A stretch of DNA of 64,000 bases from Alphaproteobacteria bacterium (GTDB lineage Bacteria > Pseudomonadota > Alphaproteobacteria > DSM-16000 > Inquilinaceae): positions 1 through 64,000 of the forward strand of contig JANQGH010000014.1 in assembly GCA_028277405.1 (NCBI GenBank), in the 5' to 3' direction. The notes beneath the pieces were generated by a model. It was not told the origin of the DNA, made no database searches, and saw nothing but the letters and a program-made list of their open reading frames with translations. Position 1 is the first letter of the stretch, and each line of letters opens with the position of its first letter. Both the position numbers and the translations under genes were made by a program. Below, piece after piece: positions 43,221 to 51,654 of this stretch.

Positions 43221-43889
43221 ATGGAAGCCGCTTCGACTGCAGAGTCCTTGACCAGTAGAGCCTATGCCCAGCTGCGCGCAGCAATTATTGCGGGCGATTT
43301 GGAACCGGGGCGAAAGCTTAAGATCGACGAGCTGCGGCAACTATACGGCTATGGCGGCAGCCCGATTCGCGAGGCGTTGAGCCTGCTGACGTCGGACGGT
43401 CTCGTTTCGCGATTCGAGCAGCGCGGCTTCAACGTCGCCGAAGTCAGCCGTCGCGAGTTCAGCGAACTCCTGAAGACCCGTTGTTGGCTTGAAGAGCGGG
43501 CTTTGCGCGAATCCATCGCCAATGGCGGCAAGGAGTGGGAGGAACGCGTCATCCTGGCCCAGCACTGGTTGTCGCGCGAACCGCGCAGCCGGAACGACGG
43601 CGGCGCCTTCCTTGCCAACGAGGCGTGGGAAGTCCGGCATAAGGAGTTTCACACGGCCCTGATCTCGGCCTGCGGCTCGTCGATCCTGTTGCGCATTTGC
43701 GACCAGCTTTACGATCAGAACATCCGCTATCGCATGCTGTCGGGTCCGGCTGCCTATCCCAGCCGAAATGTCGCCGACGAACACGCCGCCATCATGCAGG
43801 CGACCCTCGATCGCGATGCGGATCTCGCGGTTGCCAAGCTGGTCGAGCACTACAACAAGACCGGTGCGTTTTTGGCTGAGCGGCTCTGA
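43221..43889 (+). CDS. GntR-family regulator, FCD subfamily (MatR-like position)
   Basis: A 222-residue regulator with an N-terminal winged helix (AYAQLRAAIIAGDLEPGRKL, then GYGGSPIREALSLLTSDGLV) and a C-terminal FCD ligand-binding domain with the expected helices and histidines (EVRHKEFHTALISACGS, ADEHAAIMQAT). In rhizobia, an FCD regulator (MatR) encoded beside malonyl-CoA decarboxylase and MatB represses them and responds to malonate; the same role is plausible here. It is on the same strand, 103 bases downstream of matB, in a lower-GC gap that contains a CGAATTCG palindrome and may hold its own promoter. RecQ follows after about 46 bases. Confidence 0.88.
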   Translation: MEAASTAESLTSRAYAQLRAAIIAGDLEPGRKLKIDELRQLYGYGGSPIREALSLLTSDGLVSRFEQRGFNVAEVSRREFSELLKTRCWLEERALRESIANGGKEWEERVILAQHWLSREPRSRNDGGAFLANEAWEVRHKEFHTALISACGSSILLRICDQLYDQNIRYRMLSGPAAYPSRNVADEHAAIMQATLDRDADLAVAKLVEHYNKTGAFLAERL

Positions 43890-43935
43890 CGGAATGGGGG
43901 TCGCGGCGAACGCACCCAGCGGCCATGATGGCCCG

Positions 43936-45768
43936 ATGGCGTCGACGCTTCCCGACATCGATCAAACCCTCGCCACCACCTTTGGCTTCACCGATTTTCG
44001 ACCCGGCCAGCGCACCATCGTCGAGGCGCTGATCGGCGGCGAGAACGTGCTCGCGGTAATGCCGACGGGGTCGGGCAAGAGCCTCTGTTACCAGTTGCCG
44101 GCCGTGATCTCACCCGGCACGACGCTGGTCGTATCACCCTTGCTGGCCCTGATGCGCGACCAGGTCGCCGCCCTGCGCAGGGCCGGCATCGAAGCGGGCT
44201 CGCTGTCATCGGCAACGCCGCCGCAAGAGGCACGGTCGGCGCTGGACGGCCTCGCGGACGGCAGCCTGAAACTGCTCTACATGGCACCGGAACGGTTGGC
44301 GGCGAACGGTACGATCGGTCTCCTGAAAGGCAAGATCGCGCGCATCGCGGTGGACGAGGCGCATTGCGTTTCCCAATGGGGCCATGACTTTCGGCCCGAA
44401 TATCTGAAGATCCGCGAGGCGGCCGACGCGATCGGCCACGACCTGCCCATCGCCGCCTTCACCGCCACCGCCGATCCGGGCACCCGCGACGAAATCGCCC
44501 GGGCCATGTTCCGGCGCAAACCCAAGATCATCGTCCACGGCTTCGACCGGCCGAACCTGTCCATCGCCATGGAGCCCAAATCCGACCCGCGCCGACAGAT
44601 CATCGCGTTCATCCGTCAACGTCCGGGCGCCAGCGGCATCGTCTATGTCTCGACCCGGCGCAAGGCCGACCAGCTTGCCGACGGCCTGGTGAAAGCCAAC
44701 ATTCCGGCGATCTCCTATCACGCCGGCCTGGACGGCGCGGAGCGCACGGCACGCCAGGACCGGTTTCAGCGCGAGGATGGCCTGGTCATCGTCGCCACCG
44801 TCGCGTTCGGCATGGGCATCGACAAGCCCGACGTGCGCTTCGTCGCCCATGCCGACATGCCCAAGACCATCGAGGCCTATTATCAGGAGATCGGCCGCGC
44901 CGGCCGCGACGGTCTGCCGGCCGACACGCTGACCCTCTACGGGCTGGACGACATGCGGCTGCGGCGCCTGCAGATCGACCAGTCCGAGGCGCCGGACCAG
45001 GTCAAGCGGGCGGAGCATCAGCGGCTGTCGGCCCTGCTGGCACTCTTGGAATCGCCCGCCTGCCGCTGGCGCATGCTGCGATCGTATTTCGGCGAGCCGT
45101 CGGAACCGTGCGGCCGCTGCGACGTCTGCCGCGACGGCATCGTCGAGGCGGACGCGACGACCGAGGCGCGCATGGCCTTGTCCGCCCTGTTGCGCACGGG
45201 CCAGCGCTTCGGCACGGAACATCTGATCGACGTCCTGCTGGGCGAAGAGACGGACAAGGTCCAGCGGTTCGGCCATGCCGGCCTGCCGACCTTCGGTGTC
45301 GGCAAGGAACGGACGCGGCCCGTGTGGCGCGGTATCTTCCGACAGCTCTATGCCGCCGGCATGATTGCCACGGACAGGGACGGCCACGGCACTTGGCAAA
45401 TGGCGCCGGAGGCGCGGCCGCTGTTGAAAGGCGAGGTTCCCTTTTCCGTCCGCGCCGATGTGTTCCAGGCACGCGCCAAGCAAAAGGCACCGCCGGCAAC
45501 CAAGGCGGCCCTGTCAGACCTAGACGAAGCCGGCCAGGCCCTGTTCGACGCCTTGCGCGCCAAGCGCCGTGAGGTGGCCGAGGCGGAGGAGGTGCCGGCC
45601 TATGTCGTCTTCCCGGACCGGACGCTGATCGACATCGCCATGAAGAAGCCGACCGACAAGTCGGCCTTCGCCGACGTCCATGGTGTCGGTCAGGCCAAAC
45701 TGGACCGCTACGCCGACATGTTCCTGCCGATCGTGGCGGCACATCTCGGCCAACCTACCGCTCATTGA
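43936..45768 (+). CDS. recQ: ATP-dependent DNA helicase RecQ
   Basis: A 610-residue superfamily 2 DNA helicase acting in recombination and fork repair. Seen in order: motif 0 FGFTDFRPGQRTIVEALIGG, Walker A MPTGSGKSLCYQLP, DEAH box VDEAHCVSQWGHDFRPEY, motif III FTATADP, motif VI QEIGRAGRDGLPA, the RecQ zinc site with CGRCDVCRDG, a winged-helix (RQC) region, and a C-terminal HRDC domain (ADVHGVGQAKLDRYADMF). The start at 43936 places the first helix directly before motif 0; an in-frame ATG at 43894 is an alternative. The last 14 bases overlap the convergent aldo/keto reductase gene. Confidence 0.94.
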   Translation: MASTLPDIDQTLATTFGFTDFRPGQRTIVEALIGGENVLAVMPTGSGKSLCYQLPAVISPGTTLVVSPLLALMRDQVAALRRAGIEAGSLSSATPPQEARSALDGLADGSLKLLYMAPERLAANGTIGLLKGKIARIAVDEAHCVSQWGHDFRPEYLKIREAADAIGHDLPIAAFTATADPGTRDEIARAMFRRKPKIIVHGFDRPNLSIAMEPKSDPRRQIIAFIRQRPGASGIVYVSTRRKADQLADGLVKANIPAISYHAGLDGAERTARQDRFQREDGLVIVATVAFGMGIDKPDVRFVAHADMPKTIEAYYQEIGRAGRDGLPADTLTLYGLDDMRLRRLQIDQSEAPDQVKRAEHQRLSALLALLESPACRWRMLRSYFGEPSEPCGRCDVCRDGIVEADATTEARMALSALLRTGQRFGTEHLIDVLLGEETDKVQRFGHAGLPTFGVGKERTRPVWRGIFRQLYAAGMIATDRDGHGTWQMAPEARPLLKGEVPFSVRADVFQARAKQKAPPATKAALSDLDEAGQALFDALRAKRREVAEAEEVPAYVVFPDRTLIDIAMKKPTDKSAFADVHGVGQAKLDRYADMFLPIVAAHLGQPTAH

Positions 45769-46792
45769 GGTTGTAGCGCATGATGCGCCCATGCGGCCCC
45801 TCCCGGTCCCGCTCCAACCCGTAACAGTCCCCCGGCGGCCCCTCGCGCAGCGCCAGAACATCCTCGATCCTGTCGCGGTCCTCCTGATCGAGGGCGAGGC
45901 CAAAGATGGCCTGGTTGGCCGCCAGGTGCCGTGTCGAGGTCGCGCCGACGATGGCCGCGGCCGCCCACGGCCGATCGAGCAGCCAGCGCACGGCCACCTG
46001 ACCGATCGAAACGCCATGCCGCTTCGCGACCGTGTCGAGCGCCGACAAGAGCTGCTGAAACAGGTCCCAGCCGCCGAACTCGTCGATGATCAGCTTGTAT
46101 TTGGTCAGCGAGCGGTTGGTGAAGGGCGTTTGCGGTTCCGCCGCGCCCAACCAGCGCGGCGCAAAAAACCCGCCGGCCAGCGTGCCGTAGCACAGAAGCG
46201 CGATGCCATGATCCTTGCAAAAGGCGACCATGCCATGCTCCGGCCGGTCGTCGATCAGCGAGTATTGAAGCTGATGCACGGCGACGGGCACCCCGGCATC
46301 GAGCAGCTGGCCGAGATGGGCCATGTCGTAATTGGTGACGCCGATGCGATCGATCTTGCCGCGCTGGCGCAGGCCTTCGAGATGAAGCGCGATTTCGACA
46401 TGGCGGGCGACGGCAAAGTCCCACCAGTGGAACTGGACGAGGTCCAACCGTTCGGCACGGAGCCGCTTCAGCGAGCGATCGATGATCCGCTCGACATACG
46501 CCCCGTCGCACGTGTCCAGCGCACCGAGGTCAGGAACGAATTTCGTGTGAATCTGGATCCTGGGCGCCAAGTCCGGGTAGGCCGCCCGGAAATCACCGAT
46601 CAGTTCCTCGACGCCGGTGTAATGATCGGCGCAGTCGAAGGTGGTAATGCCGGCCTCGACGAATTGGGCCATGTCGTCGATCGCTTGGGTCTGATCGACC
46701 TCCCCATGGCCGCCGGCGAGATGCCAGCCCCCCTTGATCAATCGTGAAATGCTGTAGTCGGGCCACAGGTCTGTGCGCTGAATCGCGGTCAT
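45755..46792 (-). CDS. Aldo/keto reductase
   Basis: A 345-residue aldo/keto reductase. The catalytic Asp and Tyr are in GITTFDCADHYTGVEELIG, Lys in IQIHTKFVPD and His in LVQFHWWDFA; the cofactor end shows AIVGATSTRHL. The AxHYTGxEExxG version (instead of NxYGxGxSE) and FHWWD motif mark a less common group of the family. It starts 13 bases after the acyl-CoA synthetase stop and is the last gene of a four-gene minus-strand operon with a ceramidase-like protein, a cupin and the synthetase. Its 3' end overlaps recQ. The substrate is unknown. Confidence 0.87.
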   Translation of the reverse strand: MTAIQRTDLWPDYSISRLIKGGWHLAGGHGEVDQTQAIDDMAQFVEAGITTFDCADHYTGVEELIGDFRAAYPDLAPRIQIHTKFVPDLGALDTCDGAYVERIIDRSLKRLRAERLDLVQFHWWDFAVARHVEIALHLEGLRQRGKIDRIGVTNYDMAHLGQLLDAGVPVAVHQLQYSLIDDRPEHGMVAFCKDHGIALLCYGTLAGGFFAPRWLGAAEPQTPFTNRSLTKYKLIIDEFGGWDLFQQLLSALDTVAKRHGVSIGQVAVRWLLDRPWAAAAIVGATSTRHLAANQAIFGLALDQEDRDRIEDVLALREGPPGDCYGLERDREGPHGRIMRYNLNER

Positions 46793-46805
46793 GAGCCAGT
46801 CTTTA

Positions 46806-48371
46806 TCACGGGGACGATTCCGGCAAGGCCGTCGCGTGATCGGCCTCCGCCAGACGCTTCAGCGCCATCCGGTCCACCTTGCTGGACGGCGTCAGGGGCA
46901 TGGTGTCGAGGAAGACGATCTCCTCCGGCGCCTTGTAGCCGACGCGCTGACGCGCAAACGCAATCAACTCCACCGCGGACGGCCGGTCAATGCCTGGCTT
47001 TATGGTCACGTACGCGCGGACGTTCTCGCCATGAACGAGATCCCGAACGCCGACGACGCCCGCCAACGCGACACTGTCATGGGCCAACAACGCGTCCTCG
47101 ACCTCCTGCGGAAAGATGTTCGAACTGTCGTGCACGATCAGTTGCTTGCGCCGGCCGCAGAACCAGTAATAGCCCTGATCGTCGGTACGCAGAACGTCGC
47201 CGGTATCGAACCAGCCATCGCGCCGGACTTCATTGGTCGCCTTTTCATCGCGCCAGTAATAGGGCGAAATGCCTTTGAACGTCACCCACAGCCGACCTTC
47301 GGTGCCGGGCTGGACCTCATGGAAATCGTCATCGCGGATCGAGGCGGTGAAGCCGGGCGCCGTACGTCCGACTGCGCCGCGCTTTGAGCGGTTCGACGAG
47401 ATGTTGATGTGCGACAGGCCGTTTTCTGTCATGCCATAGATCTCGGTAATCGACAGGCCGGTCTTGGTCGCGAATTCGTCTGCTAAGGGGCCAGGCACCT
47501 TATCGCCGCCGGCGAGCACCAGCCGGACGGAATCGAAGTCGGCGGCCGTCGTTTGGTTCTCCCGCTCCATTTGGAACAGCAGTGCGGGCGGCATCTGAAA
47601 AATGGTCGGCCGCCATCGTCGCATGAGGTCGAGCGTCTCGGCCATCTGTCCAACCCGGGGAAGCAGGATGGCGGCACCGCGGCTCAAGCCGGCTAGCATC
47701 ATCAGGAACGCGCCGATATGGGACGCCGATGACGCCGGCAAAACGATATCGTCCGCGCTGACCTGATAGGCGTACGCCTGATTGGCCAGCATCCAGCCCA
47801 GATTTCCGAATGTGTGAGTCACTCCCTTGGCCGGGCCGGTGCTGCCAGAAGTGAAGAAGATGAAGCACGGCGTCGACGGCGCGTGTTGCCCGAACGAAGC
47901 CGGGTCTTCCGATGGCAGAAACAGGCTTTCCACAGTCGACCCATGCGCGCCCTCGCCGGCTTCGATCTTCAGAGGCAAGTCCCGGGCGCGCGCGCTGGCA
48001 CCAATGTCGGCGCGGCGTTCGGCGTGGTAGACGAGGGCGGCCGCGCCGCTGACCTCAAGCGCGTGATCGAGCTCCGGCGCGGTATAGCGATAGTTCAGCG
48101 GCACGGCGACAAGGCCGGCCTTCAACGTGGCCAGATAGTGAATGACGAGCGCATGACCGTTGGGCAACAGGGACGCCACCCGGTCCCCGATCTTTAGGCC
48201 CAGGCGCAAGAGATTGCGTGCATACAAGGTGCTGAGAGCGTCCAGCTGGCGCCACGACCAAGCGCCCTCGATGGTCGCCAGACCTGTTTCGTCCGGTGTC
48301 CTGTCCAAGCCAGGGCGCAGGATTTGCGAGAGCTCAACCGGCCCCGGCAGAGGTTCGCCGTAATTGGGCAT
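46806..48371 (-). CDS. Acyl-CoA synthetase / AMP-dependent ligase
   Basis: A 521-residue class I adenylate-forming ligase (AMP-binding plus AMP-binding_C). Motifs are FIFFTSGSTGPAKGVTHTFG near residue 165, ITEIYGMTENGLSHIN, GWFDTGDVLRTDDQGYYWFCGRRKQLI and the catalytic lysine in LTPSSKVDRMALKRL. It activates a carboxylic acid to an acyl-CoA; the fatty or aromatic specificity is not readable. The ATG at 48371 is used because the longer frame has no family match. It lies 47 bases after the cupin gene in an operon with a ceramidase-like gene, which could release fatty acids for it (inference). Confidence 0.88.
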   Translation of the reverse strand: MPNYGEPLPGPVELSQILRPGLDRTPDETGLATIEGAWSWRQLDALSTLYARNLLRLGLKIGDRVASLLPNGHALVIHYLATLKAGLVAVPLNYRYTAPELDHALEVSGAAALVYHAERRADIGASARARDLPLKIEAGEGAHGSTVESLFLPSEDPASFGQHAPSTPCFIFFTSGSTGPAKGVTHTFGNLGWMLANQAYAYQVSADDIVLPASSASHIGAFLMMLAGLSRGAAILLPRVGQMAETLDLMRRWRPTIFQMPPALLFQMERENQTTAADFDSVRLVLAGGDKVPGPLADEFATKTGLSITEIYGMTENGLSHINISSNRSKRGAVGRTAPGFTASIRDDDFHEVQPGTEGRLWVTFKGISPYYWRDEKATNEVRRDGWFDTGDVLRTDDQGYYWFCGRRKQLIVHDSSNIFPQEVEDALLAHDSVALAGVVGVRDLVHGENVRAYVTIKPGIDRPSAVELIAFARQRVGYKAPEEIVFLDTMPLTPSSKVDRMALKRLAEADHATALPESSP

Positions 48372-48418
48372 TAGGGCCTCATCGGCTGTGGATGAATCGG
48401 CCCTGCCGCCAACGGTTT

Positions 48419-48823
48419 CTAACCAGGCGTCTGGCCATAGATATCGTCCGGCACATGCTCCAGCCAGTCGGTATGGCTGCCGTCGGCGCTTTCCTGAATG
48501 GCGACATGGATCATGCCGATCGTCGGTGAGGCGCCGTGCCAATGCTTCTCGCCCGGCGGAATCCAGACCGTGTCACCGGCACGGATCTCGCGCAGCGGGC
48601 CGTCCCACGCCTGCACCCGACCGACGCCGGACAAGACGTGCAGCGTCTGGCCCAGCGGGTGCGTGTGCCAGGCGGTGCGCGCGCCCGGTTCGAAATTCAC
48701 CCGATAGGATCTAACCCTCGCCGGCTCCGGCGCCTCCAGAATCGGGTCCAGCCAGACGGTCCCGGTGAACCAGTCTGCGGGTCCGCGCCGGGTCGGTTCC
48801 TCGGCGGGCGATCGAACCTCCAT
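48419..48823 (-). CDS. Cupin-domain protein, hydroxynitrile-lyase-like
   Basis: A 134-residue single-domain cupin. The motif TAWHTHPLGQTLHVLSGVG gives the metal ligands His, His and probably Gln, and PPGEKHWHGASP the fourth ligand His; this arrangement is that of small manganese cupins such as the bacterial hydroxynitrile lyase of Granulicella and related proteins beside carboxymuconolactone decarboxylases. The N-terminal WFTGTVWLDPI strand is also characteristic. The ATG at 48823 is preceded by GGAG. It begins 2 bases after the ceramidase-like gene ends, so they are co-transcribed. Substrate unassigned. Confidence 0.82.
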   Translation of the reverse strand: MEVRSPAEEPTRRGPADWFTGTVWLDPILEAPEPARVRSYRVNFEPGARTAWHTHPLGQTLHVLSGVGRVQAWDGPLREIRAGDTVWIPPGEKHWHGASPTIGMIHVAIQESADGSHTDWLEHVPDDIYGQTPG

Positions 48824-48825
48824 CT

Positions 48826-49488
48826 CTACGCTCCTTGGTTTCTTGCCGATGTGCCGTAACGGATTATCGCGTGGGTAACGAGATAAAGCACGATCGCGTT
48901 CAGCACATGCCAGAAGAAATGGGTGCCGAGGGGATAGATACTGCACAAGGGTTCATCGATCATCCGCAGGGTTAGGGAAACCGCGAACAAGCCCGCGGCC
49001 ACGAGCACCGCCGGTCCGGCCGCATGCCGCCGTGCGACGACCAAGAACAGACCGATCGCGGCCATGGTGATCAGCGCTGCGATGTAAGGCCCGCCGGGCA
49101 CCCCGATCAGCGCCGGCGGCACGATGGCCAGCACCAGCACGACCAGAACTGCGATCAGTCCGCCCCAATAGGGCAGGCCCACCAACCGCGTGACCGCCAG
49201 GTAGGTCGCCGCCAGGATGAACAGGCCGATCGGAATGACGTCCGCTAGCGCCGCCCAGAACACGGCCAGCGTGTGAAACAGAAAACTGCCGATGCCGATG
49301 GCGAGGACCAGCAGCACCAGGATCCAGTTCGCCGGGTCATGGTTGGGCTGGCGACGCGCGCGGTTGAGCTCAACCGCCAACACCAAAGCGGCGATGATGA
49401 AGGCGAGATTGGTGACGGCGTTGATCGGCTCGGCCCAGAAATCCGGGCCGACCCGTTCGCAATAGACGTCGATATGGTCGCTTTCCAT
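48826..49488 (-). CDS. Ceramidase-like (CREST superfamily) membrane hydrolase
   Basis: A 220-residue integral membrane protein with about seven transmembrane helices, resembling bacterial members of the alkaline ceramidase/CREST superfamily. The family's N-terminal IDVYCERVGPDFWAEPINA and the putative zinc-site elements SFLFHTLAVFWAALADVIPI and GTHFFWHVLNAIVLYL are present, with His, Asp and two His residues in the expected transmembrane positions. Enzymes of this group hydrolyse amide bonds of ceramides, but bacterial activities are poorly known. First gene of a minus-strand operon with a cupin, an acyl-CoA synthetase and an aldo/keto reductase. Confidence 0.82.
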   Translation of the reverse strand: MESDHIDVYCERVGPDFWAEPINAVTNLAFIIAALVLAVELNRARRQPNHDPANWILVLLVLAIGIGSFLFHTLAVFWAALADVIPIGLFILAATYLAVTRLVGLPYWGGLIAVLVVLVLAIVPPALIGVPGGPYIAALITMAAIGLFLVVARRHAAGPAVLVAAGLFAVSLTLRMIDEPLCSIYPLGTHFFWHVLNAIVLYLVTHAIIRYGTSARNQGA

Positions 49489-49607
49489 GTCCAGATCAGG
49501 GTAGACGGTCGGTGAAGGCGATCAACCGGCCTCCCTGTACAAATCGCCGCACATGGTCACACTGTGGCTCTCACCCTGGCCTCCCTGATGACATGAGACA
49601 AGGCACC

Positions 49608-50471
49608 ATGGCTTTCGACTCGCTGCCCCCGCAATCGCCGATCAACCCGCGCGCGGACGCCTATGCCGAGACGGCGTTGACCCTGTCAAAGGAAGCGGCC
49701 GCCAGATGCCGTTGCGTGCTGGACGTGCCCTACGGCGACGACTATTGGCAGAAGGTCGACATCTACCTGCCGGACGATCCGTCGGCGACCGGGCTGCCGG
49801 TCTTCATGAACCTGCATGGCGGGGGCTGGACCCACGGCTATAAGGAATGGCTGGGCTTCCAGGCCCCGCCCATCGTCAGCCTGCCCGCGATCTATGTCTC
49901 CGCCTCATACCGGCTGGCGCCGGATCATCTGTATCCGACCCCGTTGGAAGACACCTTCCGGGCGTTGAAATGGACCGTCGACCATATCGCGGGCCATGGG
50001 GGCGACCCGAACCGGATTTTCATCGGCGGCCATTCGGCCGGCGGCCACCTGTCCAGCCTGGCGACATTGCGTCGAGACATGGCCGCCGATTTCGGCCTGC
50101 CGGACGGCGTGATCAAGGGCTGCTTTCCGGTCAGCGGGGTCTACGAGATCGACTTTGAAGACGCCGACTTGAAGGAATGGGCCGAGGGGCCGGGCAGCGT
50201 CATGCTGCGCAGCCGCGACGATGCGAAGGCGGCCAGCCCGATCGCCCATATCGAGGGCAATCGAACGCCGTTCTACATCACCTGGGCCGACGGCGACGGC
50301 ATCTATGCCACGGTCACCGGCCCGAGAATGGTCGAGGCCCTGTCACAACAGCCGGGGCGGGTCGCGTGGCACGTCTTTGAGGACAAGAACCACTTTTCCG
50401 TCAATCTGGACATGGCCGATGAAAGCAACCGCTGGGTCCAAACGCTGCGATCCTGGATGGCGGTAAGCTAG
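49608..50471 (+). CDS. Alpha/beta hydrolase (BD-FAE/esterase-like)
   Basis: A 287-residue serine hydrolase of the hormone-sensitive-lipase/kynurenine-formamidase-like group. The oxyanion motif FMNLHGGGWTHGYK and the nucleophile motif FIGGHSAGGHLSSL are clear, the acid is probably in TWADGDGIY, and the histidine in FEDKNHFSVNL. The start at 49608 follows AAGG at a suitable distance; in-frame ATGs at 49593 and 49512 are less supported. It is divergent from the ceramidase-like gene. Two plus-strand enzymes follow at close spacing, so it may be the first gene of that group. Substrate unknown. Confidence 0.85.
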   Translation: MAFDSLPPQSPINPRADAYAETALTLSKEAAARCRCVLDVPYGDDYWQKVDIYLPDDPSATGLPVFMNLHGGGWTHGYKEWLGFQAPPIVSLPAIYVSASYRLAPDHLYPTPLEDTFRALKWTVDHIAGHGGDPNRIFIGGHSAGGHLSSLATLRRDMAADFGLPDGVIKGCFPVSGVYEIDFEDADLKEWAEGPGSVMLRSRDDAKAASPIAHIEGNRTPFYITWADGDGIYATVTGPRMVEALSQQPGRVAWHVFEDKNHFSVNLDMADESNRWVQTLRSWMAVS

Positions 50472-50511
50472 ACATGGCGCACCAATACAAAGCACCGCGC
50501 CGCGGCCTGAA

Positions 50512-51243
50512 ATGAAACGCGTGAGCATCATGGGCGCGGGTCGCATCGGCAGACCGGTGATGAACTTCGTGCGCGATGGCGACCCTTGGCGGCTAACCGC
50601 CGTGCTGGTGCGCAGAAACCGCGCCTTCGCCGAGCCCGAGATCACCTCGGATGCCGATCGCTTTTTTGACCGCGAGACCGATCTCATTATCGATACTGCC
50701 GGGCCGGAGGCGCTGCGCGCCCACGGTGAGCGGGCGCTGTCCCTGGCCGACGTCTGGACGATCAGCGGTACGGCCCTTTCGGACCCCGACCTGATGCGGC
50801 ACTTGGCGAAAACCGGAGAGGCGACCGGCCACCGCCTGCGCATCCTGCCCGGCGCGATCGGCGGCCTGGACGCGGTGTCGGCCTTGGCGCGCGACCCGTC
50901 GATGCGGCTTGGCATCCACGCCAAGGGTCCGGAGTCGATCGATGCGCCGGCCAATGCATTCTCCGGATCGGCGCGGGAGGCGTCGGCACGGTTTCCCAAC
51001 ATGGTGAATGTTGCCGCTGCGGCCGCCCTCGCCGGCCTCGGCCTGGACGCGACATCGGTCACGGTGACGGGCGGTAGCGAGGGACAAGGGCATCATCTCG
51101 GCGTCCGGGCAGAGGGTTCCTACGGTCGTTTGACCGTGGATATCGACATTCCGCCGGATCTCGCCACCGGCGACCACAATCCAGTGTCGGCCTCGATCAT
51201 CGCCGCCCTTGTGCGCGAAACGCAGACCATCTGGGTTGGCTAG
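50512..51243 (+). CDS. L-aspartate dehydrogenase-like protein
   Basis: A 243-residue NAD(P)-binding protein of the aspartate dehydrogenase family. An N-terminal Rossmann domain starts with VSIMGAGRIGRPVMNFV, and the C-terminal DUF108-type catalytic domain shows LPGAIGGLDAVSAL, FPNMVNVAAAAALAGLGLDAT and GQGHHLGVRAEGSYG, the last containing the likely catalytic histidine. These enzymes oxidise aspartate to iminoaspartate for NAD synthesis or reductively aminate oxaloacetate. No nadA or nadC is nearby, so a catabolic role on an aspartate-like compound is equally possible. It lies 40 bases after the hydrolase gene. Confidence 0.85.
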   Translation: MKRVSIMGAGRIGRPVMNFVRDGDPWRLTAVLVRRNRAFAEPEITSDADRFFDRETDLIIDTAGPEALRAHGERALSLADVWTISGTALSDPDLMRHLAKTGEATGHRLRILPGAIGGLDAVSALARDPSMRLGIHAKGPESIDAPANAFSGSAREASARFPNMVNVAAAAALAGLGLDATSVTVTGGSEGQGHHLGVRAEGSYGRLTVDIDIPPDLATGDHNPVSASIIAALVRETQTIWVG

Positions 51244-51258
51244 GCAGGAGAGGGAGTG

Positions 51259-51651
51259 ATGGCCGAAAGCACGTCGCCGGAGGATGAGGTCAAGCGGCTG
51301 CACGACGACCTTCAGGCCTGGATCGGCCGGGGGGACGTCTCGCGCTGGCCCACGTTCGAGTCCGCGCTGGCCGACGATTTCGTTCAGATCGGCCCCGATG
51401 GTATTGCCCGCGACCGCGCCACGGTGCTCGATCTCGTCGCCGGCTTGAAGAGCATTGCCGGCCCCACCTTCGTCATCGAGATCAAGGAGGCGAGGGCGCG
51501 GACGCTCGGCGGCGGGTACGCCTTGGTCAGCTATCGCGAGGTTCAGCGCGGCGGTTCCAGGGACACCGATCGCTGGTCGTCCGCGCTTCTCAGCCGATCG
51601 TCGACAGGCGCATGGCGATGGCACCATCTGCATGAATGCTGGGCCGGTTAG
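51259..51651 (+). CDS. NTF2-like (SnoaL/DUF4440) protein
   Basis: A 130-residue cytoplasmic protein with the DUF4440/SnoaL pattern: an amphipathic N-terminal helix (EDEVKRLHDDLQAWIGRGD), the ALADDFVQIGPDG segment, and beta strands ending in STGAWRWHHLHECW. It could be a small enzyme or a binding protein. An AGGAGAGGGAG ribosome site precedes; a GTG one codon upstream (51256) is also usable. It lies between the aspartate dehydrogenase-like and metallo-hydrolase genes with gaps of 15 and 3 bases, so it belongs to that operon. Confidence 0.75.
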   Translation: MAESTSPEDEVKRLHDDLQAWIGRGDVSRWPTFESALADDFVQIGPDGIARDRATVLDLVAGLKSIAGPTFVIEIKEARARTLGGGYALVSYREVQRGGSRDTDRWSSALLSRSSTGAWRWHHLHECWAG

Positions 51652-51654
51652 GCC

